From Silicimonas sp. (GTDB lineage Bacteria > Pseudomonadota > Alphaproteobacteria > Rhodobacterales > Rhodobacteraceae), in NCBI GenBank assembly GCA_022824315.1, contig JAJEAC010000157.1, positions 1 through 38,425 on the forward strand: 38,425 bases of DNA. Direction: 5' to 3'. The notes beneath the pieces were generated by a model. That model ran no database searches. It was not told the DNA's origin and saw only the letters and a list, made by a program, of their open reading frames with translations. Shown here one piece after another: positions 26,182 to 35,110 of this stretch. Each line of letters begins with the position of its first letter. Within the stretch, counting starts at the first letter, position 1. The position numbers were made by a program, and so were the translations under genes.

Positions 26182-27696
26182 ATGTCCGAGACACCAAATG
26201 TACTGATCATCTTGATCGACCAGTTCCGGGGCGACCTGTTGGGCAACGGACCCTTGGCCAGGGTCGCGAAGTTGCCCCGGATGAGAGAACTCGCAAGCGA
26301 GGCGGTCATGTTCGCGAACCATCACTCGGTGGTCTCGCCCTGTGGGCCGAGCCGCGTGTCTTTTTTGACAGGACAATACGCAATGAACCACAGGGCGGTC
26401 AGGAACGGAACGCCGCTTCGACATGACACTCCGAACATTGCCACCGTCGCCCGGACGGTCGGATATGCGCCGCAGTTGTTCGGATATACCGACACGACGC
26501 ACGATCCCCGCGTCCTCGATGCCGACGATCCGCGACTCCAAAGCTACGAGGAGGTGATGACGGGCTTCGAAGAAGCCTTGCGCATGCGGCCGGAATCGGA
26601 CGACCGAGCTTGGCGTGACCATCTGGCGGCAAAGGGCAATCCGCTGCCTAAATACCCGGCAAATTACAGGCCCGATGGCGACAGGATCACCGACCCGGCG
26701 CGCTATTCGGCGGAGGACAGCGACACCGCGTTTCTGACCGATCGCTTCATCGAATGGATGGACGGGGCGGAGTCAGGCTGGTTCGCGCTCCTGACCTATT
26801 TCCGGCCACATCCACCCTTGGTCGCGCCAGCGCCGTTCAATCGGATGTACGACCCTGCTGACATGCCTGGGCCTGCGGCGGCGTTGCGCGGGGAAGGGGA
26901 TCCCGGCCGGCACCCGTTTGTCGCCTCAGCAAGGGAACGGCAAAAACCAGCATCGATGGTAGTCGGGTTCCCGGGTCTGGACGCCTCTGCGGAGACGACG
27001 GCGGACCTGCGAGCGATCTACCTTGGCCTTGCCAGCGAGGTGGACATGCATGTCGGTCGCGTGATCGACTGGTTGAAGGCTAGCGGGCAATGGAACGACA
27101 CGATCCTGGTTGTCACCTCCGATCATGGCGAGATGCTTGGAGATTACGGATTGTGGGGAAAGGGCACGTTCCACGAGGCGGCCTTTCGCGTTCCGCTGAT
27201 TGTCCGTGACCCGCACCGTCCGGACACGCATGGCCAGGTTGTCGAAGGAATGACGGAATCCATCGATGTTTCGGTCACGCTTCTCGATCGTCTAGGCGCG
27301 GAGGTGCCGCACGCGATGAACGGAACAAGCCTTCTGCCGCTCCTCGAAGACGCGCGGGGCGAGACCTGTGCCCGTTCCATGTCGGAATTTGATTTCGGCA
27401 ATCCGGTGACACCGACTCTATGGATGCGGCGACTCGGAGTTCGGTCCCGCGAATCCAACCTCGCCGTTTTCAGAAGCGGGCGGTACAGGCTGGTCCAGTT
27501 TGGTTGCGACCTTCCGCCGATCCTGTTCGACATGGATCGCGACGGCGAAGGCCGCAGCATTGCCAATGACCCAGGCGCGCCCGAACTGCTCCAGCGCCTG
27601 ATGGGGGAATTGCTCCGTCATCGCATGTCGAATGCCGAGGGAACTTTCGCCATGACGATGGTTGGCGATGGCGGCGTCAGGACAGGAAACTGTTGA
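26182..27696 (+). CDS. Formylglycine-dependent hydrolase, phosphonate monoester hydrolase/sulfatase family
   Basis: A 504-residue alkaline-phosphatase-superfamily enzyme. The type I sulfatase signature SPCGPSRVSFLTG is intact (Cys54-x-Pro-Ser-Arg58), so Cys54 should be converted to formylglycine by an FGE encoded elsewhere. Metal ligands Asp13/Gln14 (LIDQFRGD) and Asp314/His315 (TSDHGE), and the likely Lys327, are present. The QYAMNHRAVRNGTPL segment and the size fit phosphonate monoester hydrolases (about 510 residues) better than arylsulfatases. There is no signal peptide, so it acts in the cytoplasm on an imported ester. The ATG at 26182 is chosen over GTG at 26179 by spacing from GGGAG. 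It is first in line with a dipeptide-type ABC transporter. Confidence 0.82.
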   Translation: MSETPNVLIILIDQFRGDLLGNGPLARVAKLPRMRELASEAVMFANHHSVVSPCGPSRVSFLTGQYAMNHRAVRNGTPLRHDTPNIATVARTVGYAPQLFGYTDTTHDPRVLDADDPRLQSYEEVMTGFEEALRMRPESDDRAWRDHLAAKGNPLPKYPANYRPDGDRITDPARYSAEDSDTAFLTDRFIEWMDGAESGWFALLTYFRPHPPLVAPAPFNRMYDPADMPGPAAALRGEGDPGRHPFVASARERQKPASMVVGFPGLDASAETTADLRAIYLGLASEVDMHVGRVIDWLKASGQWNDTILVVTSDHGEMLGDYGLWGKGTFHEAAFRVPLIVRDPHRPDTHGQVVEGMTESIDVSVTLLDRLGAEVPHAMNGTSLLPLLEDARGETCARSMSEFDFGNPVTPTLWMRRLGVRSRESNLAVFRSGRYRLVQFGCDLPPILFDMDRDGEGRSIANDPGAPELLQRLMGELLRHRMSNAEGTFAMTMVGDGGVRTGNC

Positions 27697-27709
27697 CGCG
27701 TGGCGAAAT

Positions 27710-27728
27710 TTGTGAATCCGTGTCACAA
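27710..27728. promoter_or_regulatory. CRP-like inverted repeat upstream of the binding-protein gene
   Basis: TTGTGA (27710-27715) and TCACAA (27723-27728) form a perfect inverted repeat with a 7-nt spacer, close to the CRP-type TGTGA-N6-TCACA pattern. It lies in the 185-nt gap between the hydrolase and the transporter genes, so the transporter may have its own regulated promoter. Confidence 0.4.
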
Positions 27729-27881
27729 TACCGTTGCAAAATCGGTGCAATCAGTCGGTGGGGCTGGTCGGATGCCGCAATGGCCCGAAAGACGGGAGGA
27801 TTTATCCGTGAGTTTGGGGTCAGGTGTCGAGTGTTCGGCGAGGTTGACCAGCCTATCGTCAATCAATCATGGGGGAAAATG

Positions 27882-29921
27882 ATGAAGAAGTTACTTTTGT
27901 CCGGGGCAATTGTTGCGATGCTGCCAGGCTTGGCGTTCGCAAACTGTCCCGGGATCACGGTGGCAGACATGGGAGGTGTCGCACCGGGTGCGTTTCCGCA
28001 GCAGTACGATCTTGCGGAATTTCAGGCGGCAGCGGGCTGCACGATGGAATTCAGCGGCAATCCGGAGGCCGCCGCGCTGAACGCGAAGATCGTCGGCAAT
28101 CCCGACCTTCTGCCGCTGTCGGAACGCATTCCCGAAGAACCGCTTGTCATGGTGCCCTACGACAGCATCGGAAAGTATGGCGGCACGCTTGACGTCTTGT
28201 CCAACGCGACCGAGGCGGGGACATCCGATTTCCTGTCCGTGCGTCATGTCAACCTCGTGCGCTACTCCGACGATCTCCAGACCATCGTTCCAAACGTGGC
28301 GAAGTCATGGGAGTGGAACGACGACTTCACGAAGCTAACGTTCACGCTCAGGAAGGGGCACAAGTGGTCCGATGGCGCGCCGTTCACGTCCGCGGACGTC
28401 AAGTTCTGGCATGACAAGCTGATGCTGGACACAAACATCTTCGAAAAGCCAAAGGACTACGTGACCGTAGGCGGCGAGACGATGACGGTCGATGCGCCGG
28501 ATGACGTGACGGTGGTCTTCAACCTGCCTGCGCCGAAGCCCGGCCTTCTGGCCCACTTCGCGACGCATTACGGGCAGGGCTTCCAGCCAATGCACTTCCT
28601 TGGCCAGTTCCATCCGGACATCAATGCGGACGCGGACAGCTATGCGCAGTCGCTTGGCTTCGAGAACGGATATGACGCGATCCTGGCGTATTACGGGAAT
28701 TCGGACTGGACGGACACGCCGACGCCGATGCTGTCGAGAGCGGCTCTCGTGAGCGGCTTGCCCAAGCACACGCATCCAACGCTTGAAAGCCACATCTACA
28801 TCGCGGACACGACCGAAGGTCGTCACCTCGTGGCAAATCCGTACTTCTTCCAGGTCGATCCGACCGGGCAGCAGTTGCCTTACATCTCGGAGCAGGACGA
28901 GGTCTACATCAACGACAACGAAGTCCGTATCCTGAAGATCGTCAACGGCGAAGTCGACTACAAGGCGCAATCGCTCCAGCTCGCCTCCGCTCCCATCCTC
29001 CTCGAAGCGCAGGAAAAGGGAGACTACACCGTGCATCTCAAGCCGGAAATCACGATCGGGGCCTTCGGCTTCAACGTGACCCACGAAGATCCGGCGAAGC
29101 GCGCGGTGTTCAGCGACCGGTCGTTCCGCGAGGCGATGTCACTTGCCATCAACCGAGAGGAACTGAACGAGATCGGCTTCTTCGGTCAGGGCAACCCGCA
29201 GGCCTATGTCGGGTTCTCGCCGCTGCCAGACTTCGCCGATCCTGCGCTGCACGGGCACATGGCCGAGTTCGATCCCGACGGAGCAATGGCCAGGCTGGAC
29301 GCGCTCGGACTGAACGACGTCGACGGGGACGGGATGCGCGAATTGCCGAACGGGGAGAAGCTTGTTCTGAACATGAACTTCTCGACGCAGGGAATCGCCG
29401 GCCAGACCGTGGAGCTTGTCGCGCAATACTGGCGGGACGTCGGCATCGATTCTGTCGTCAAGGAAGTGACGCCCGACGAGTACCGTTCGGCGCAGTCGTC
29501 GAACAAGCTCGATGCCTCGATGTGGCGGAAGGGCCAGCCTCTGGCCATCGTGCTCGGCAACAACGAGCTCTGGGTGCCGCCCTACGAGAACTACTTTGGC
29601 AACCGGAACGCGATGCTCTGGGCCGAATGGGTCGATTCAGGAGGTTCGGCCGGCGTCGAGCCGCCGGACTGGGCCAAGCAGATGATGGATGACATCAATA
29701 CGCTGCAATCCGCCCCTCAGGGTTCGGACGAGTTCAACGAAGTCGGCGCCCGGATGGCCGAGACCATGGCCAGGGAACTGCTGTTCATAGGAACGGTGAA
29801 CGCACCCGCACCGATGATCCATCGTAATGCGCTGCAGAACTTCACCGAAACCAAGACGCACAGCTACGAGTACTACCGGACCTATCCGTATCGCGCCACG
29901 CAATGGTGGCTGGACGAATAG
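27882..29921 (+). CDS. Dipeptide-type ABC transporter substrate-binding protein (family 5), unusually large
   Basis: A periplasmic binding protein of 679 residues with a clear signal peptide (MKKLLLSGAIVAMLPGLAFA, cleaved before NC). The body matches the SBP family 5 fold: IVPNVAKSWEWNDDFTKLTFTLRKGHKWSDG and FTSADVKFWHDKL near residues 135-180, and FSDRSFREAMSLAINREEL in the middle. Typical DppA/OppA proteins are 500-560 residues, so this belongs to a longer subfamily. GGGGGAA precedes two consecutive ATGs (27879 and 27882); the second has better spacing. It follows the hydrolase and precedes two permeases and two ATPases, so the ligand is probably the ester the hydrolase cleaves. Confidence 0.92.
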   Translation: MKKLLLSGAIVAMLPGLAFANCPGITVADMGGVAPGAFPQQYDLAEFQAAAGCTMEFSGNPEAAALNAKIVGNPDLLPLSERIPEEPLVMVPYDSIGKYGGTLDVLSNATEAGTSDFLSVRHVNLVRYSDDLQTIVPNVAKSWEWNDDFTKLTFTLRKGHKWSDGAPFTSADVKFWHDKLMLDTNIFEKPKDYVTVGGETMTVDAPDDVTVVFNLPAPKPGLLAHFATHYGQGFQPMHFLGQFHPDINADADSYAQSLGFENGYDAILAYYGNSDWTDTPTPMLSRAALVSGLPKHTHPTLESHIYIADTTEGRHLVANPYFFQVDPTGQQLPYISEQDEVYINDNEVRILKIVNGEVDYKAQSLQLASAPILLEAQEKGDYTVHLKPEITIGAFGFNVTHEDPAKRAVFSDRSFREAMSLAINREELNEIGFFGQGNPQAYVGFSPLPDFADPALHGHMAEFDPDGAMARLDALGLNDVDGDGMRELPNGEKLVLNMNFSTQGIAGQTVELVAQYWRDVGIDSVVKEVTPDEYRSAQSSNKLDASMWRKGQPLAIVLGNNELWVPPYENYFGNRNAMLWAEWVDSGGSAGVEPPDWAKQMMDDINTLQSAPQGSDEFNEVGARMAETMARELLFIGTVNAPAPMIHRNALQNFTETKTHSYEYYRTYPYRATQWWLDE

Positions 29922-29942
29922 GCCGAGTTTTGCTTTGCTGCA

Positions 29943-29973
29943 TGCCGGGGGCAGGACGATCTTGCCCCCGGCA
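29943..29973 (+). terminator. Strong hairpin in the binding protein-permease gap
   Basis: TGCCGGGGGCA (29943-29953) pairs perfectly with TGCCCCCGGCA (29963-29973) around a 9-nt loop, 21 nt after the binding-protein stop. No T-run follows. As in other transporter operons it probably stabilises the upstream message or causes partial termination, raising binding protein over permease. Confidence 0.65.
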
Positions 29974-30039
29974 GATGAGGGGGACCCGCGTCCGGGACAT
30001 CGTGACATGCCTTGACCGGGCGCGAAAGCGGGATCGGCC

Positions 30040-31044
30040 ATGCTGAACTTCGCGCGCTTTGTCGTCACACGCGCATTGATGGCTGCGATGACGCTTGTCA
30101 TCGTGTCGCTCGTGGTGTTTTCGCTGATGGAACTCGTGCCCGGCGATTGCGCAGAGCGGTATCTGGCTTTCAAGAACACGCAGGGATCCGGCATCTCGGT
30201 AGCCGACATTGAACTCGAACGCCAGAGGTTGGGGCTCGACAAGCCGTTCCTGCAGCGTTGGGCGCTGTGGATCGTCAACGCGTTCCAGGGCGAGTTCGGC
30301 GACAGCTGCATCCTGCGCGTCAACATCGCCCAGCTCTTGGGCGACAAGTTCTGGCTGTCGCTGTCGATCTGCATGGCTTCGCTGGCGCTGGCTTACATCA
30401 TCGCGATTCCGGTCGGCATTCTGGCCGCCGCGTCGCAAAACGCGTTCCTCAACAACTCGCTTCGCATCGTCAGCTACCTCGGGCTTGCGATGCCGAACTT
30501 CCTGCTGGCGCTGATGATCATGCTGTTCGCGACGGTGTATTTCGGAGAGACGTTGACGGGGCTGTTCTCCAGCGAGTTCAGGGATGCGCCATGGTCGTTT
30601 GCAAAGTTCCTTGACCTGCTGAAACATGCGTGGTTGCCGATCTTCATCCTGGGTTGGTCCGCGACGGCCTTTGCTCTCCAGACCGTCCGTGCCCTGATGT
30701 TCGACGAGATTGGCAAGCTGTACGTCACCGCAGCCGCGGCACGGGGAGTTCACGGGCGCAAGCTGCTCTGGGGCTATCCGGCCCGTCATGCGCTCGGGCC
30801 GATCGTGAACTCGCTCGGGTTCGACCTGAACCGGATATTCAACGAGCTTCCGATCGTGGCCCTGATCCTGGTCATGACCGATGCGGGCGCGCTCTTGATC
30901 GAGGCGCTGGCCAGGTCGAACGATCAGCAGCTTGCCGGCGCGATCATCTTCCTGCTCACGGCGTCCATTGTCGCGCTGAACTTCACGACAGACGTGGCGC
31001 TTGCCGTGATCGATCCCCGCGTTCGAAAGAGCATTATCCGATGA
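30040..31044 (+). CDS. Dipeptide-type ABC permease, DppB-like
   Basis: First permease of the importer, 334 residues, with the N-terminal helix RFVVTRALMAAMTLVIVSLVVFSLM typical of DppB/OppB. An external region of about 70 residues follows, then five further helices. The coupling loop is AAAARGVHGRKLLWGYPARHALGPIV, near residues 233-258. A polar insert FGETLTGLFSSEFRDAPWSF lies between helices. It starts 118 nt after the binding-protein gene, past the hairpin, and overlaps the next permease by 4 nt (ATGA). Confidence 0.93.
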   Translation: MLNFARFVVTRALMAAMTLVIVSLVVFSLMELVPGDCAERYLAFKNTQGSGISVADIELERQRLGLDKPFLQRWALWIVNAFQGEFGDSCILRVNIAQLLGDKFWLSLSICMASLALAYIIAIPVGILAAASQNAFLNNSLRIVSYLGLAMPNFLLALMIMLFATVYFGETLTGLFSSEFRDAPWSFAKFLDLLKHAWLPIFILGWSATAFALQTVRALMFDEIGKLYVTAAAARGVHGRKLLWGYPARHALGPIVNSLGFDLNRIFNELPIVALILVMTDAGALLIEALARSNDQQLAGAIIFLLTASIVALNFTTDVALAVIDPRVRKSIIR

Positions 31045-32189
31045 CCGACATGGCGGAACCGACAGTCGAGGCGGAGGCGCAGCGCTCCAAGGAGGCTTAC
31101 TTCACGGCCTCACAGCGCCAGCTCATCTGGGCACGTTTCAAGAAACAGCGTGCCGCCATGGTGGCGGCCGCCGTCCTCGTCGTTCTCATCGTGTCCGGGA
31201 TTTTCGCACCTTTCCTGTCGCCCTATGACCCGACCATCGGTGGCCGGAACAAGGACTACACGAACGGCGCGCCGCAAATCCCCAAGTTTTGCGACAAGAA
31301 CGGATGTTCCCTGCGCCCGTTCATCCATGCCGTCGAGCGTGAACGGTCCCTCAAGACGAATTTCCGTTGGGTGACCACGGTCAACGAAGACGAGCGGAAC
31401 TATGTCACCATTTTCCCGAAGGGCGATGACTACCGCCTGTTCGGTTTCATCCCGGGAAACCGCCACCTGTTCGGGGTGCAGGGCGGCAAGATCCACCTGT
31501 TCGGCACGGACGAGGACGGCCAGGACATCTTCAGCCGGACGCTTCACGCAATCTGGACGTCGCTCCAGGTCGGAATGATCGGCGTCTTCATCGCATTCGT
31601 TCTTGCCCTCATCATTGGAGGCGTGTCGGGATATTACGGCGGCTGGATCGACGGGGTGATCCAGATGATCACGGATGCCGTCCGAACGGTCCCCGCGATT
31701 CCCCTGTTCATGGCTGTGGCCGCCTTCATGCCTCCGGAACTGAGTGCCGAAGCACGGTTCTTCTACATCTCGATCATTCTCGGATTCATCGGCTGGCCGA
31801 CACTGGCACGCCGCGTTCGAACTCACCTGCTCACCGAGCGCAACCAGGAATACGTGCTCGCCGCCCAGCTTTGCGGCGCGTCCTCCGCGCACGTGATCCG
31901 CCGGCATCTCCTGCCGTCCTTCACGTCATACATTATCGTCGATCTGGTGATCTCGTTCCCCTACATGGTCCTTTCCGAGACGGCGCTTTCGTTCATCGGC
32001 CTCGGTCTCAAGGATCCGGTCTCGTCGCTCGGCGTCCTGCTGCAGAAGGCGACAAGCGCGGACGTGATGCTGAACTACCAATGGTATTTCATCCCGGTTC
32101 TGTTTTTCATCGCCTTGGTGATGGCCTTCGTCTTCGTCGGCGACGGGCTCCGGGACGCGGCAGACCCCTATTCGGAGGCGCAGAAATGA
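31041..32189 (+). CDS. Dipeptide-type ABC permease, DppC-like, with a large periplasmic insert
   Basis: Second permease, 382 residues, longer than usual DppC (about 300). The first helix (MVAAAVLVVLIVSGIFAPFL) is followed by an insert of about 100 residues (roughly 67-165) that contains two cysteines (FCDKNGCS) and ends in LFGTDEDGQDIFSR, the normal DppC motif before the membrane core. The coupling loop is EYVLAAQLCGASSAHVIRRHLLPS. The insert should face the periplasm and contact the large binding protein. Start and stop both overlap neighbours by 4 nt, showing tight coupling. Confidence 0.93.
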   Translation: MTDMAEPTVEAEAQRSKEAYFTASQRQLIWARFKKQRAAMVAAAVLVVLIVSGIFAPFLSPYDPTIGGRNKDYTNGAPQIPKFCDKNGCSLRPFIHAVERERSLKTNFRWVTTVNEDERNYVTIFPKGDDYRLFGFIPGNRHLFGVQGGKIHLFGTDEDGQDIFSRTLHAIWTSLQVGMIGVFIAFVLALIIGGVSGYYGGWIDGVIQMITDAVRTVPAIPLFMAVAAFMPPELSAEARFFYISIILGFIGWPTLARRVRTHLLTERNQEYVLAAQLCGASSAHVIRRHLLPSFTSYIIVDLVISFPYMVLSETALSFIGLGLKDPVSSLGVLLQKATSADVMLNYQWYFIPVLFFIALVMAFVFVGDGLRDAADPYSEAQK

Positions 32190-33181
32190 CGCCACTGATC
32201 GAGGTCGATAACCTGACGCTCCAATTCAGGACGGACGAAGGCCTGATTACGGCGGTCGAGGACGTGTCTTTCACGCTGATGAAGGGCGAAGTGATGGGCC
32301 TTGTCGGCGAGAGCGGTTCGGGTAAGTCCGTTACGGCAAAGGCCCTGATGCATCTCAACGCGAGAAACGCGATCTATTCGCCCGAGTCCCGCATCACGCT
32401 TCACACGGACACCGGACCGGTCGACGTGCTGTCGCTCAGGACGCCGCGAGAGTTGAATGTGGTCCGCGGCGGCGCGATCAGCATGATCTTTCAGGAGCCC
32501 ATGGCCAGCTTTGCGCCGGCCATCTCGATCGGCAAGCAGATGGTGGAGCAGTTGCTGCTGCATTCGGACATGTCGAAGGCCACCGCGAAATCAGTGTCGA
32601 TCGAGATGCTTGACCGTGTGGGGATCTCGGACGCGGCGAGGCGCTTCGATCAGTACGCGTTCGAGCTGTCTGGCGGCATGCGCCAGCGCGCGATGATCGC
32701 CATGGCGTTGTCCACGAACCCTACGCTACTGATTGCCGACGAGCCGACGACCGCGCTGGACGTGACGATCCAGGCCCAGGTGATCGACCTGATGAAGGAT
32801 CTGGTTTCCGAGTTCGGCATGGGCATCATCTTCATCACCCACGATCTCGGCGTCGTGGCCCAGACCGCCGACAGGGTGAACGTCATGTACCTGGGCCGTC
32901 TCGTTGAGGAAGGTCCCGTACGCGAAGTCATCCGGAATCCCAGGCATCCGTACACGCAAGGCCTCATTGCCGCCTTGCCCAAGCTGGAAGATCTTGACGC
33001 GCCTCTGACTCCGGTTCCCGGGGACATCCCGTCGCCGCTTGAGCGCCCCTCGGGCTGCGTGTTCAACACGCGATGCTCGCAGGTTGTCGGAGAGGAGTGC
33101 AGGGCGCTTGTGCCGGCAAGTTGCAGGCTGGACGAAATGCACAGCGTGGCTTGCCACATCTATCGGGAGGCCGCGGAATGA
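32186..33181 (+). CDS. Dipeptide-type ABC ATPase, DppD-like
   Basis: First ATPase, 331 residues. Walker A GESGSGKS is at 41-48, the Q-loop in [10 protein letters not shown], the signature LSGGMRQR near 158-165, and Walker [13 protein letters not shown] just after. The C-terminal oligopeptide-transporter extension has the Cys pattern [10 protein letters not shown]...C...C that in relatives binds an iron-sulfur cluster. The gene overlaps both neighbours by 4 nt (ATGA). Confidence 0.94.
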   Translation: MTPLIEVDNLTLQFRTDEGLITAVEDVSFTLMKGEVMGLVGESGSGKSVTAKALMHLNARNAIYSPESRITLHTDTGPVDVLSLRTPRELNVVRGGAISMIFQEPMASFAPAISIGKQMVEQLLLHSDMSKATAKSVSIEMLDRVGISDAARRFDQYAFELSGGMRQRAMIAMALSTNPTLLIADEPTTALDVTIQAQVIDLMKDLVSEFGMGIIFITHDLGVVAQTADRVNVMYLGRLVEEGPVREVIRNPRHPYTQGLIAALPKLEDLDAPLTPVPGDIPSPLERPSGCVFNTRCSQVVGEECRALVPASCRLDEMHSVACHIYREAAE

Positions 33182-34176
33182 GCGATTCGCTGATCCGGGC
33201 GTCAGGCCTGTCGGTGCATTTTCCGATCGGGTCAGGGCTGTTCGCCAAGCAGCTCCTGAAGGCGGTCGACAACGTCTCGCTTGAGATCGAAAAGGGGTCC
33301 TTCTTCGGCCTTGTCGGCGAGTCGGGCTCCGGAAAGACGACGCTGGGACGCGCGCTTCTGAACGCCGTGCCGATCTCCGCGGGGACTGCACACTACGATG
33401 ACGGTGAAGTTGCCTACGACCTTCAGGAATTGGACGGCGCGGAGCTCAAGGACTATCGCACGCGCGCGCAGCTGATTTTCCAGGATCCGTATGCTGCGCT
33501 CAGTCCCCGAATGACGGTTCGGGACATCATTGCGGAACCCCTGGAAGTGATGGGGCTGACGAAGGGCAGGGCGGAGACCGACGAGCGCGTTCGGGAGATC
33601 GCGGCGAGGTGCCGGTTGAACCTCGAGCACTTGCGGCGGTTCCCGCACGCATTTTCGGGCGGGCAGCGCCAGCGCATCTCGATCGCGCGGGCTCTCGTCT
33701 CGGGGCCGAAATTCGTTGTTGCCGACGAAAGCGTTGCGGCGCTCGACGTGTCAATCCAGGCGGATGTGCTCAATCTCCTGAAGCAGTTGCAGGACGAGCT
33801 GGGGCTCACGTTCATGTTCATCAGCCACGACTTGTCGGTCGTGGCGCATACCTGCGATCACGTCGCGGTCATGTACTTGGGCCGGCTCATCGAGACCGCC
33901 CCGACGCGCAAGCTCTTCGAGGCGCCGCGGCACCCGTACACGAAGGCATTGTTTTCGGCCATTCCGTCACTTGATCCGGACGACGACAAGACCGCCCAGA
34001 AGCTGGCTGGGGAAATTCCGTCGCCAACGGATCAGCCACCAGGATGCAAGTTCCAGACGCGCTGCCCGCATGCCATTGACATCTGCAAGGCTCAGGAGCC
34101 GGTGCTTGCAACCGAGGACGGACACGATGTCGCCTGCCATCGCTGGAAGGAACTCATGGAGTTGGTTCCCGCCTGA
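33178..34176 (+). CDS. Dipeptide-type ABC ATPase, DppF-like
   Basis: Second ATPase, 332 residues. Walker A GESGSGKT is at 47-54, the Q-loop LIFQDPYAALSPRM, the signature FSGGQRQR, and Walker B FVVADESVAALD. The usual DEP is DES here (Asp183-Glu184-Ser185); the catalytic Glu is kept, so it should still hydrolyse ATP. The C-terminal GCKFQTRCPHAIDIC...C cysteine cluster is present. It is the last gene of the operon; 367 nt without a recognisable gene follow. Confidence 0.94.
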   Translation: MSDSLIRASGLSVHFPIGSGLFAKQLLKAVDNVSLEIEKGSFFGLVGESGSGKTTLGRALLNAVPISAGTAHYDDGEVAYDLQELDGAELKDYRTRAQLIFQDPYAALSPRMTVRDIIAEPLEVMGLTKGRAETDERVREIAARCRLNLEHLRRFPHAFSGGQRQRISIARALVSGPKFVVADESVAALDVSIQADVLNLLKQLQDELGLTFMFISHDLSVVAHTCDHVAVMYLGRLIETAPTRKLFEAPRHPYTKALFSAIPSLDPDDDKTAQKLAGEIPSPTDQPPGCKFQTRCPHAIDICKAQEPVLATEDGHDVACHRWKELMELVPA

Positions 34177-34543
34177 ACACCGGACTCGTGCTGTCGGATT
34201 TTCCCGGTCTTGGGTGCCTGCATTCGGTGTCGGAAGCGCGTGTGGAAGGAAAGAAGGCATGCGCGCATTCGTGCGAACCGGGAATCCCGACGGTGCAGTC
34301 CGGTGCGGGTCGCGCTGGTTGCCCGTCGGGCCCACCAGGGGCTTACGTTTCACACCCGAAATCGCCCGATCCGGATCGAAGACGGGTCGGCACGCCCGGC
34401 CGAGCGTCGTTGCCGAGTTTGGGGCGCACTTCATGATGTTGGGCCGCGGTCATAGCACGTGTCGAACCCGGCGCGAATTCGGCTTTGTCGAATGCTTGGG
34501 GATGGGGTAAGAATTGGCTTCACGTCAAGGAGTTGACGCAAGC
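34177..34543. other. Gene-free stretch after the transporter operon
   Basis: About 367 nt. Several short frames overlap on the plus strand but none has a ribosome site or recognisable sequence. No intrinsic terminator with a T-run is visible, so the operon end is probably Rho-dependent. An AAGGAG at 34527 marks the start region of the next gene. Confidence 0.4.
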
Positions 34544-35110
34544 ATGATTCAAAGAGACAGCATACTCGGAACCGTGGAAAAGAAGTATCGAAAGTTGTTT
34601 TCGGCGAACGATTTTGTCGACCTCGCGACCCAAGACCGCGCCTTCTTGAAATGGATACACAAGTCCGGCTCTGTCGTTCACGTGTCATTCGGCTGGCCGG
34701 ATGCCGAGCTTCGGACATTTCGCCTGAAACGTAGTGTCACGAAGTCCACGGGGCTCAGAAAATTCATGTGCGAATGGTGCAAGACGATTCATGACAAGGG
34801 TGGGATTGCGACGTTTATTGCGCCGAGCACGGTCGATAGATCGGCCAAAATCGGTGCGCATCTATGTCGGAACCTTGAGTGCAATGAATTTGCGGCGGAG
34901 CTTGACCGCCCGCGTTCGGTTCAAATGGGCGAAACCCTTGGAAAGGACGAGAAGTTGTCGCGCCTGCGCCATTCCGTGGACGACCTGTATCGCAAGGTGG
35001 CCGGTCTTGCGAAATTGCAATGGCAGCAGCTCGTTCTGCCGGATGCCCCATTCTACAATCGCTTTGTCGTCGACTTTATGAATGAGGCTCGACACACAAT
35101 CCGACAATGA
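34544..35110 (+). CDS. FBP/FusB-type treble-clef zinc-finger protein
   Basis: A 188-residue protein with a probable zinc site: Cys76-x2-Cys79 (FMCEWCKT) and Cys108-x3-Cys112 (LCRNLEC), separated by GGIATFIAPS. This pattern and the following QMGETL...EKLSRLRHSVDDLYRKV match the FBP C-terminal domain found in FusB (an elongation factor G-binding, fusidic-acid-protection protein) and in actinobacterial homologues. The N-terminal half is alpha-beta and less conserved. The ATG at 34544 is 11 nt after AAGGAG; a TTG at 34514 is the alternative. A ribosome-release role is inferred from the family only. Confidence 0.75.
   Translation: MIQRDSILGTVEKKYRKLFSANDFVDLATQDRAFLKWIHKSGSVVHVSFGWPDAELRTFRLKRSVTKSTGLRKFMCEWCKTIHDKGGIATFIAPSTVDRSAKIGAHLCRNLECNEFAAELDRPRSVQMGETLGKDEKLSRLRHSVDDLYRKVAGLAKLQWQQLVLPDAPFYNRFVVDFMNEARHTIRQ

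Noticed and set aside
30630-31040. N-terminal extension of the DppC-like permease
   Set aside because: It overlaps the DppB gene in another frame. The ATG at 31041 forms the typical 4-nt overlap and gives a normal N terminus.
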